DNA from: Chloroflexota bacterium | Lineage (GTDB): Bacteria > Chloroflexota > Dehalococcoidia > DSTF01 > RBG-16-68-14 | Assembly: GCA_003228685.1 (NCBI GenBank) | Contig: QIFC01000079.1 | Coordinates: forward strand, 1-64,000 | Length of the DNA stretch: 64,000 bases | Reading direction: 5' to 3' | In this document: piece after piece, positions 16,435 through 23,337 of the stretch | Numbering within the stretch: position 1 is the stretch's first letter | How the letters are laid out: the number at the start of each line of letters is the position of its first letter | Position numbers and translations under genes: made by a program | Notes under the pieces: generated by a model | What the model was told of the DNA's origin: nothing | Seen by the model: the letters and a program-made list of their open reading frames with translations, nothing else | The model's database searches: none

Positions 16435-17409
16435 TCATCGGTAGAAGACCTTCCCGCCCACCAGCCGGAACTGCGCCAGCGTCAGCCCCAGCATGATCAC
16501 GAACAGCGCCAGCGCCTGCACGGATGCCGCCCCCACGCGGAACGGCGGCTCGAAGCCGGTCTGGTAAATCGAGTAGAGCAGGACGTTGCTCGCGTCAGCG
16601 GGCCCGCCCTGCGTGAGGATCTGGATCTGGCCGAACGACTGAAACGCGAAGATCATGCCCACCACCGACGCGAAGAAGAGCGTCGGCGACAGCATGGGGA
16701 GCGTGACGTGCCAAAACTCCGACCAGCGGCCCGCGCCATCGATGCGCGCGCTCTCGTACAGCTCGTCCGGGATCGTCTGCAGGCCCGCGAGCACAATGAT
16801 CGTGAAGAGACCGATGTTCATCCAGACCGTCGCCAGCGACACCGAGATCAGCGCCCAGTTCGGGTCGATGAACCAGGCCGCGAACAGGTCCCAGCCTGTC
16901 GCGCGTTCGCCAACGGCCCAGCCGCCGTCGTCCAGCCAGTTCACCGCCGGGATGCCGACAGCTCCCAGCATGTCATTGAGCACGCCGATACTCGGGTGCA
17001 GCAGCACGAGCCAGAGGACGGCGCTGATCGCGACCGATGCGGCCAGCGTTGAGGAGAAAATCGTGCGGAAAATGACGATCCCCGGCAGTTTCTGGTTCGC
17101 GATTATCGCCAGGAACGTTCCGATCGCCAGCGCCGGGACCACCGTGTAGAGCGTGAACGTCCCCGTCACCACCAGCGTGCTGACGAAGTCGGACGACGCG
17201 AGCACGTCACGGTACTGTTCGAAGCCAACGTAGATCTGGCGCGTGCGGAACGGGTTGCTGATGAAGAAACCGAGATAGACGGACTTGCCGAGCGGATAGA
17301 AGACGAACGCCCCGAAGAGGACCATAGAGGGGAGCAGGAACGGCAGCGCAACGAGGAACTCGCGAACGGGGCGAGGCAGCAAACGCCTCGCCGGTGCGGC
17401 GGCGCTCAC
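16435..17409 (-). CDS. Carbohydrate-type ABC transporter permease (MalF/UgpA-like)
   Basis: The first permease of the importer. The 324 aa have about six helices and the EAA-type loop (ESARIDGAGRWSEFWHVTLPMLSP). The start is GTG and overlaps the ATPase stop by four bases (GTGA), implying translational coupling. A DUF-like periplasmic loop of about 60 residues (LNDMLGAVGIPAVNWLDDGGWAVGE) precedes the EAA loop. The gene order is ATPase-permease-permease on the minus strand. Confidence 0.9.
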   Translation of the reverse strand: MSAAAPARRLLPRPVREFLVALPFLLPSMVLFGAFVFYPLGKSVYLGFFISNPFRTRQIYVGFEQYRDVLASSDFVSTLVVTGTFTLYTVVPALAIGTFLAIIANQKLPGIVIFRTIFSSTLAASVAISAVLWLVLLHPSIGVLNDMLGAVGIPAVNWLDDGGWAVGERATGWDLFAAWFIDPNWALISVSLATVWMNIGLFTIIVLAGLQTIPDELYESARIDGAGRWSEFWHVTLPMLSPTLFFASVVGMIFAFQSFGQIQILTQGGPADASNVLLYSIYQTGFEPPFRVGAASVQALALFVIMLGLTLAQFRLVGGKVFYR

Positions 17410-18497
17410 GGGCCGATCCTCTCCTTCGTCGACGCGTTGAACAGTTGCACGTGATGAGGCGCAACCGCGAGCTGGAACGTCGTTCCGTGTTCGATCTTCT
17501 CCGATGCGGCCAGCCGCGCGATCACCGAGGCGCCCTCGATCGCTACGGTCACGTGTTGCTCGCTGCCGAGCGACTCGACGAGGTCCACCTTGCCTTTGAA
17601 CGCCGCGGCCGGCTCCTTCACGCTCAGATCCAGGTGCTCCGGCCGGACGCCCATCACGAGCGCGCTCGCGCCCGAGGCTTCCAGCTGCTTCGCGAGCGCG
17701 TCCGGGAGCGTCACGTCGACGCCGGCAGCACGGACGCCCGCCTTGCCATCGACCTGCACGGGCTCCGCGTCGAGCAAGTTCATCGCGGGGCTGCCGATGA
17801 ACTCCGCGACGAAGAGGTTCTCCGGACGGTCGTAGACCTCCTGTGGCGAGCCGGCCTGCTGGAGACGCCCCTCGTTCAGCACCGCGACGCGGGCGCCCAT
17901 CGTCATCGCTTCCACTTGATCGTGCGTGACGTAGATGAAGGTCGCGCCCAGCTCGCGATGCAGCCGGATCAGCTCCGCTCGCATCTGCACGCGCATCTTG
18001 GAGTCGAGGTTCGAGAGCGGCTCGTCCATCAGGAACACCTGCGGCCGGCGCACGATCGCCCGGCCCAACGCCACGCGCTGCCGCTGGCCGCCCGAGAGCT
18101 GCCCGGGCTTGCGCTTCAACAGCTCATCGATGCCGAGCGTAGCCGCCGCGTCGCGCACCAGCCGGTCGATCTCGCCCTTGCTGTGTTTGCGCATGCGCAG
18201 GCCGAACGCGATGTTGTTGTAGACGCTCATGTGCGGGTAGAGTGCGTAGCTCTGGAAGACCATCGCCAAGTCGCGGTCCTTGGCCGGCACCTCCGTCACC
18301 AGCCGGTCGCCGATGTGGATGTCGCCCTCCGACGGCTCCTCCAGCCCCGCCGCGATGCGGAGCGCCGTCGTCTTGCCGCAGCCGGACGGGCCGAGGAGCA
18401 CGAAGAACTCTTCGTCCTGAACCTCCAGCGTGAGGTCGCGCACGGCGTAGGCGTCGCCGAACCGCTTGTTGATGCCTTCGAAGAAGACCCGGGCCAA
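17406..18497 (-). CDS. ABC transporter ATP-binding protein (MalK/UgpC type)
   Basis: The 363-aa ATPase of the importer: Walker A LGPSGCGKTT, signature LSGGQRQR, Walker B VFLMDEPLSNLD, switch His in IYVTHDQ and a C-terminal TOBE/MalK regulatory region of about 130 residues. The start is TTG at 18497, supported by AAGGAG 7 nt before it. The MalK-type C-terminus fits a CUT1 sugar or glycerol-phosphate importer. No substrate-binding protein gene is within the window beside it, so the partner must be elsewhere. Confidence 0.93.
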   Translation of the reverse strand: MARVFFEGINKRFGDAYAVRDLTLEVQDEEFFVLLGPSGCGKTTALRIAAGLEEPSEGDIHIGDRLVTEVPAKDRDLAMVFQSYALYPHMSVYNNIAFGLRMRKHSKGEIDRLVRDAAATLGIDELLKRKPGQLSGGQRQRVALGRAIVRRPQVFLMDEPLSNLDSKMRVQMRAELIRLHRELGATFIYVTHDQVEAMTMGARVAVLNEGRLQQAGSPQEVYDRPENLFVAEFIGSPAMNLLDAEPVQVDGKAGVRAAGVDVTLPDALAKQLEASGASALVMGVRPEHLDLSVKEPAAAFKGKVDLVESLGSEQHVTVAIEGASVIARLAASEKIEHGTTFQLAVAPHHVQLFNASTKERIGP

Positions 18498-18511
18498 CGG
18501 TCACTCCTTCC

Positions 18512-18550
18512 GAGGGGACGTCCTCCTCCCTTTGGAGGAGACGTTTCCTC
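18512..18550 (-). terminator. Long imperfect hairpin between LDT and the ABC operon
   Basis: GAGGGGACGT pairs with ACGTTTCCTC (two G-T wobbles), enclosing a perfect CTCCTCC-CTTT-GGAGGAG stem, about 17 bp in all. It lies 40 nt past the L,D-transpeptidase stop and 15 nt before the ABC ATPase start on the same strand. It could end LDT transcription or act as a leader hairpin. No T-run is present. Confidence 0.45.
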
Positions 18551-18590
18551 TCGGTCGAGTGTAGCGTTGTGGCGAGCTAGAGGGGAGTTG

Positions 18591-19283
18591 CTAGTCGACG
18601 ATCACAACGCGCGTGCCCCAAGAAGCGAAGTTCCAGAAAAACTCTGCGTCGGCCAGCCGCAGGCCGACGCAGCCGTGGCTGGTGCGTTCGTTCCCGAACA
18701 CGGAATCGGGCCGCCAGTAGTTGTAGTGGAGCGCGTGGCCCTCAGTCGTGAAGTATTGCGTGTAGAGCACGTTCTCAAGCACGTAGTACTCTTCCGCCCC
18801 GATGGACGCGGAGGTCATCGTCTCGTTCTCGACGCGGTAGTTGATCCGGAACTCGCCCGTGGGCGTCTCCCAGCCATCCTTGCCGGTCGAGGCGAGCGCC
18901 GTGTAGTAGGCCTCGTCGCCGATCATGGCAGTCGTCGTCTGATCGCTCAGGTCGACGAGGATCCAGCGCTCGGCGGGACTCGCGGCTGGCTGCGGGATCG
19001 CGGCTAGCGCCGTGGCCGTCGGCTCGGGCGTTTGTGTAGCAGTGGCCGTGGGCGTCGCCGTGTACGTCGCGGTAGGCGTCGCCGTGAACGTCGGGGTGGC
19101 CGTCGCCGTGGGCGAGGGCGTGGGCGTCGGTTCAGCCTCCCAGGCGAAGCCCGACCCGAAGCCGCTCGTCACCGCGATCAGCGCCAGCACGGCGCCGGAG
19201 AAGATCGCGAAGAACGCGCCAACGACGGGCGACCGGCGCGGCTTAACGCCGGTCAACTCTTCTAGCTCAGGTGGTTCGCTCAT
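18591..19283 (-). CDS. L,D-transpeptidase (YkuD domain)
   Basis: A 230-aa membrane-anchored enzyme of the YkuD family, which makes 3-3 peptidoglycan crosslinks. It has a cytoplasmic N-terminus, one helix (VVGAFFAIFSGAVLALIAVTSGFGSGF), a long Thr/Pro/Ala linker (PTATATPTFTATPTATYTAT) and the catalytic domain. That domain carries the YkuD fingerprint WILVDLSDQ, a GEFRI strand, and the catalytic Cys in TSHGCVGLRL near the C-terminus. The usual Arg directly after CV is displaced by Gly, with an Arg two residues later. It may be monocistronic, with a hairpin following it. Confidence 0.88.
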   Translation of the reverse strand: MSEPPELEELTGVKPRRSPVVGAFFAIFSGAVLALIAVTSGFGSGFAWEAEPTPTPSPTATATPTFTATPTATYTATPTATATQTPEPTATALAAIPQPAASPAERWILVDLSDQTTTAMIGDEAYYTALASTGKDGWETPTGEFRINYRVENETMTSASIGAEEYYVLENVLYTQYFTTEGHALHYNYWRPDSVFGNERTSHGCVGLRLADAEFFWNFASWGTRVVIVD

Positions 19284-19335
19284 ACGAGACTAACGCCAAT
19301 CCTTCCCCAGTGCCGCACAATGCCGGCGGCATCTC

Positions 19336-19355
19336 CGCTAAGTATACGCTTAGCG
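19336..19355. repeat. 7-bp inverted repeat CGCTAAG/CTTAGCG
   Basis: CGCTAAG-TATACG-CTTAGCG lies 53 nt upstream of the L,D-transpeptidase start, in an AT-richer gap between it and the 3' end of the secreted protein. It could be an operator for LDT or a hairpin terminator. The rest of 19284-19509 shows no ORF. Confidence 0.4.
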
Positions 19356-19509
19356 TGACCATCTGGCTACGGCAAATCGTAAGTAATTAGTATCTTAGTA
19401 TTAGTAACTCCGCCGCTATCGCTACTGAGTACGTGACCTCCTACACACTGGGGCGCCACTGGGCCATGGTTTGTTCCGTATGGCGAGAGACGCGTAGGCC
19501 AGATCCGAC

Positions 19510-20901
19510 TTACACACAGCTGTGGTTGAACTGCAAAATCACTCCCAGTATGTCGTTCGCCAGGTCGATCACGCCGTCCGGCGGCCCCATGTTCCAGGTG
19601 TTGGCCCCGATCTGTGGCCCGCGGTCGAACCGCACGTCGTACTCTGGCTCAGTGCCGAGCGGCGCGAAGCGCACGATCACCCCTAAGATGTCGTTCGCCA
19701 GGTCGATCACGCCGTCCCGCGTGAGCGACTGGCCGGGGCCGTACACGTCGTAGTATTCGTTCGGGTCCTTGTAGTCGCGCCGTCCGCCCTGTGTCTCGTC
19801 AGGGCCGTTCTCGTGCTCGTCTGGGCAGCCGTCGCCGTCGGTGTCGCCTGGCTTGGGGAGCTTGTTCGGCACCAATTTTTCGGCCTCCGTGCAGTAAGTG
19901 TAAAGGGAATCGACAAACTGCACCTCAAGCCCGAACTGTGTCCGGATGTTTACCAGAGCCTCGACGGGTGTGCCCGCCATGGGGAGATAGCACGTCAGCG
20001 CCGGCGACCCTGTTATACCGGCCCCGTCTTTCAGCGAGGGAACGCACACCATCATTCTGATGCCAAAGATAGATATCGTCTCAGATATGAACTGGTTGGT
20101 GATGTCCACGTCTTGGCCAGGGCCCACGGTGGTTACACTTTCGTAGCAGGCATAATAGAGGGACGAACCCGGGGGACTCCCGTCCTTCGTCGCCTGCACG
20201 CACAATTTAGTGAGCGGACCGATGACATGCGCAGCCACGCCATACTGGTCCTCTACGTCAACCGTCACGTCGGGGTCGACCGGGGTGGTGGCGTTGAAGC
20301 AGCGCATCGTAGGCAGAAATGGGATGCCGTCACCGTTCTTTCCGGTGGGCGGACACAGGGAGTATCCTCCATCGACGGTAACGAGCGCGCCATCGGGCAT
20401 GAACTGGTTCTCGACGTTCACGGACACGCCGAGAGAGGGCCCGCCGGCTATGTAGCACGTGTAGTTCGCCGGCGGCGGCACCTTGATGCTACCGGTGAAG
20501 GTCCCACTTCCAGGAGGAGTCGTTGAGAATGTTCCGTTCATCGTGGAGCCGTCCGTGTTTCCGGTAGACGTTACAGACAGGTTCCCAAATATGCCGCCGG
20601 TAAGCAGACCGTCGAGCGAGAAGTCGCCCGTTGCTTTGGTTATGGAACCGGTGTATGGACCGCTGCCGGAAGACACGCACGACGCATCTGCGGTGAGCGA
20701 GCTTCCTGTCTGCACGATGTTTAACGAACAGGTATCACCTCCGGCGGTCCCTGAGAGCGACACATTCCACTTGCCCGTCATGTCGATGGCGGCTTCGGCC
20801 GTCCTGTCCTGATGCAATGGCCCGCCCAGCATCAATATGAGCGCCGCAAACAGCGCGGCCACCAGTGCCCACTTCCCGTAGCGATTTGCGTTAGTAAACA
20901 T
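19510..20901 (-). CDS. Secreted multi-repeat protein with two dockerin-like motifs
   Basis: A 463-aa exported protein with a signal peptide (ALVAALFAALILMLGGPLHQ). A beta-rich Ser/Thr/Gly domain (about 40-140) is followed by four roughly 65-aa Cys-paired units, each starting (Y/R)xCY/F and containing VxVxxQF/QY ... LC/VC. Then comes a thrombospondin-3-like Ca loop (GDTDGDGCPDEHENG) and two copies of DGVIDLANDILGVI about 45 aa apart at the C-terminus. The last motif recurs in the frameshifted protein at 6.3 kb. AGAGGAGG precedes the ATG. It is probably a surface protein; the partner or ligand is unknown. Confidence 0.7.
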   Translation of the reverse strand: MFTNANRYGKWALVAALFAALILMLGGPLHQDRTAEAAIDMTGKWNVSLSGTAGGDTCSLNIVQTGSSLTADASCVSSGSGPYTGSITKATGDFSLDGLLTGGIFGNLSVTSTGNTDGSTMNGTFSTTPPGSGTFTGSIKVPPPANYTCYIAGGPSLGVSVNVENQFMPDGALVTVDGGYSLCPPTGKNGDGIPFLPTMRCFNATTPVDPDVTVDVEDQYGVAAHVIGPLTKLCVQATKDGSPPGSSLYYACYESVTTVGPGQDVDITNQFISETISIFGIRMMVCVPSLKDGAGITGSPALTCYLPMAGTPVEALVNIRTQFGLEVQFVDSLYTYCTEAEKLVPNKLPKPGDTDGDGCPDEHENGPDETQGGRRDYKDPNEYYDVYGPGQSLTRDGVIDLANDILGVIVRFAPLGTEPEYDVRFDRGPQIGANTWNMGPPDGVIDLANDILGVILQFNHSCV

Positions 20902-21151
20902 GCGAACCTCCTCTGCAGGGCGTCACGGCGCCCGCCTCCAGCCCCTGGCGGGCTGCCGCCGCCTTTCTGAACTCACACCGCCTATGCGCGATCAGCCCAG
21001 GGCTCAGTAGATTGCCGTACTCTACGTTTCTCGCCATTACCCGAACGTTACCCAGACTTGCTTTTTCGTTGACGACCACGTAAAGTGGGCCATCCGCTGG
21101 TGGCATGGACCTGGCCAGGGCGGAATAGACGACCCGCGGAGGGGGCTACCT

Positions 21152-22759
21152 ATGGGCGATGGTCGGCGTCCTGACACCCGGTTGAGCATCGACCTGCTTG
21201 GGCGCTTCCAAGTGCGTCTGGGAGAACGGGTTGTGCTCGACGATACCTGGCCTCGCGGCAAGGCGAAGGCGATCCTCAAACTCCTTGCCCTTCAGCCAGA
21301 CCACCAGATCCAGCGCGACCAGCTCCTCGATCTCATCTGGCCGGACCTCGGGCCCGACGCGGCGGCCAACAACCTGCGCAAGAACCTCTCGCTTCTGCGC
21401 TCCGAACTCGCCGAGCAAGGCGCACCGAATCCGATAGAGCGGTCCCGAGGAGAGATGCTCGCCTTGTCGCAGGGCGTCGGCGTGGATCTGGCAGGCCTAA
21501 GGGAGCACGTCGAAAGCGGCGCCGCTTGTAAGTGCAGCCCCGAAGAACGGGAGGCTGCTACAAACGGCTATACCGGCCAGCTCCTGCCGCAGGACAGGTA
21601 CGAGGACTGGGCGCAGGAAGCGCGCGACACCGTCCTGGATTTGCAGATCACGCTGCTGCAGGACCTCTGCCAGCGCGCTCGAAAGGCCGGAGCCTTGGCC
21701 ACTGCCGAGCGAGCTGTTCGCCGCATCATCGACCTCGACCCGCTGCGCGAGGACGCCTATCGCTCACTCATGCAGCTATATGCTGACGATGGCAATCTAG
21801 GTGCGGCCGCCTACGTGTACCGCCGCTGCCGGGCTGAACTGCGGGACGAGCTCGAAATTGAGCCGTCGGAAGACACGCAGCGCCTCTATCGGGAGGTGGT
21901 CACGACCCTGGAGCGGCAGCCCGCGCCTCCTTGTCCTGAGGTCAGACACGCGACCACATCAGATGGCGTCGACGTCGCATACTGGACGCTTGGAGAGGGT
22001 ACGCCGCTCCTTTACATGCCGGCCATTCCGTACACGCACATTGGGGCCGAATGGAATGTGCCACCGTGGCGAGACCTTTACCTTCGCATGGCCGCTCCGG
22101 GGAGGATGGTCATCAGATACGATACGCGTGGAGCAGGGCTATCCGACCGGGCGTTCGCCGAGATTTCGCTGGACACGCACCTTGCCGACATAGAGGCCGT
22201 CGTATCGGCGCTCCATATCAATCGATTCGCTATCCTCGCCGACCGCCATGCCAGTGTGCCTTCGCTTGCATACGCGGCGCGCCATCCGGATCAGGTGACG
22301 CACCTAGTGCTCTGGTCCGGCTACGCGAACGGGAAGGTGTTTGGAGCCCTGCCAAGGATCAGGTCCCTCGTGGCGATTATGGAAAATGAGTTCGATATGC
22401 TGCCTGACTTCGTAGCCGGGATCAACATGGGCACGAGCTTGGACGATAACCCAGAAGAGCTGCGCCCGCTGATGGCCGAGTTCGTGAGAGCCGGCCTCAC
22501 GCAGGAGCAGTGCCTCGCCATCTGTTACGACCACATGGAGACAGATGTCACCGGCCTTCTTCCCCAGGTTGAAGCTCCTGTGCTCATGTTCGACCGGGTC
22601 GCGAGTCGCGTCGTAGTGCCGGACGAGCTTCTGATGCCTGTCGTCGATGGCCTTCCTGATTGCACACTCGTTATCAGGGAGGGCGAAGGCACTCACCCGA
22701 TGCAGGGCGACATCGAGGAAGAGCAGGCCCTCATCGACCAGTTCCTGGCAGAGAACTAG
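21152..22759 (+). CDS. BTAD-domain transcriptional activator fused to a degenerate alpha/beta-hydrolase
   Basis: The 535 aa begin with an OmpR-like winged helix (LLGRFQVRLGERVVLDDTWPRGKAKAILKLLAL), followed by the bacterial transcriptional activation domain with TPR-like helices (about 100-245, LMQLYADDGNLGAAAYVYRRCRAEL). Residues about 265-535 form an alpha/beta-hydrolase fold (DGVDVAYWTLGEGTPLLYMP, YDTRGAGLS, YAARHPDQVTHLVLWSG). The nucleophile elbow, normally GxSxG, is ADRHA at 363-367, with Arg at the Ser position. The acid strand lacks the usual Asp, while His515 remains. It is probably a ligand-sensing regulator rather than an enzyme. GGAGGGGG 6 nt before the ATG fixes the start. Confidence 0.82.
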   Translation: MGDGRRPDTRLSIDLLGRFQVRLGERVVLDDTWPRGKAKAILKLLALQPDHQIQRDQLLDLIWPDLGPDAAANNLRKNLSLLRSELAEQGAPNPIERSRGEMLALSQGVGVDLAGLREHVESGAACKCSPEEREAATNGYTGQLLPQDRYEDWAQEARDTVLDLQITLLQDLCQRARKAGALATAERAVRRIIDLDPLREDAYRSLMQLYADDGNLGAAAYVYRRCRAELRDELEIEPSEDTQRLYREVVTTLERQPAPPCPEVRHATTSDGVDVAYWTLGEGTPLLYMPAIPYTHIGAEWNVPPWRDLYLRMAAPGRMVIRYDTRGAGLSDRAFAEISLDTHLADIEAVVSALHINRFAILADRHASVPSLAYAARHPDQVTHLVLWSGYANGKVFGALPRIRSLVAIMENEFDMLPDFVAGINMGTSLDDNPEELRPLMAEFVRAGLTQEQCLAICYDHMETDVTGLLPQVEAPVLMFDRVASRVVVPDELLMPVVDGLPDCTLVIREGEGTHPMQGDIEEEQALIDQFLAEN

Positions 22760-22986
22760 GAGGAACGGCCCCGGGCGCGCGTGGTGAGCTGGGGGTATGG
22801 GGCGCTTACAGGACCGTCAGGGGCCACGCGCCCCCTGCGGCCACGGCTAGCTAGGGATCTGCACCAGCCCGGCCCGCGCCACCTCTCCCTCTGAGCTATC
22901 TGGCCAGCCACCTACGATCTCCTGACCATCATGCGCACACTGCTCACACCGCTATCGCCACAGCCAGGAACGACCGTCATGAGCCA

Positions 22987-23025
22987 GGAGTTGCGCGGCA
23001 ACTCCAAGCTGCCCGTCAGGGCAGC
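22987..23025. repeat. Two tight hairpins (array E)
   Basis: GGAGTTGC-GCG-GCAACTCC (22987-23005) and GCTGCCC-GTCA-GGGCAGC (23008-23025) are perfect stems with 3- and 4-nt loops, two bases apart. The style matches the arrays at 13-16 kb, but the sequence modules differ. Confidence 0.7.
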
Positions 23026-23172
23026 CGCTTCCGGCTACGTTTGCTAGAATGTGTTCGTAGGGAGGCGCCCATCGATGCGGACACATGTACGCGACTCACG
23101 TCGCCCGTCAATCTTATGGTAAGCCAGATGCCGGTCTGTTAGCTTCGATAGTCGACATAACTACTAGAATTA

Positions 23173-23197
23173 GGGCGATTCTGCAAAACAAACTTCC
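23173..23197 (-). repeat. Short dispersed repeat, partner of 4712-4735
   Basis: AGGGCGATTCTGCAAAACAA followed by ACTTC is the reverse complement of the 4712-4735 copy apart from about two changes. Both are intergenic, and similarity fades gradually on one side. Confidence 0.6.
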
Positions 23198-23337
23198 CCA
23201 CTTTCTGGCCCTCGACCCTCGACCCATGACCCTCGATGCAATCCCCAATTGAACCCTGAATTGCTATCGGGCATAATGAACTTACCCTTTCGCTTGCAGT
23301 GGGTGGGCCTGGAGGCTTGCCCGTAAGGGGACCGCCC

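Larger units (their letters stand above)
22760..23337. other. Intergenic region with hairpins and dispersed repeats, no gene seen
   Basis: About 580 bp. It holds GGGGC-CACGC-GCCCC at 22820, a tRNA-like stretch on the minus strand at 22844-22906 that does not fold into a full tRNA, a hairpin pair at 22987-23025, a dispersed repeat at 23173-23197 and a CCCTCGA-rich run at 23209-23239. No ORF with coding character was found. It must contain the histidine-kinase promoter near its right end (GGCATAATGAAC around 23270). Confidence 0.55.

Noticed and set aside
17394-19007. 537-aa plus-strand ORF
   Set aside because: Antisense shadow of the ABC ATPase and L,D-transpeptidase genes, which have clear motifs on the other strand.
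20891-21106. 71-aa minus-strand ORF before the secreted protein
   Set aside because: It covers the expected promoter/leader of the 19510-20901 gene and overlaps its start; no family features.
22844-22906. tRNA-like stretch on the minus strand (GGCCAGATAGCTCAGAGGGA with a downstream GGTGCAGATCCC)
   Set aside because: The D-arm resembles a tRNA, but no anticodon arm folds, the span is about 62 nt, the acceptor has a mismatch and no CCA follows.
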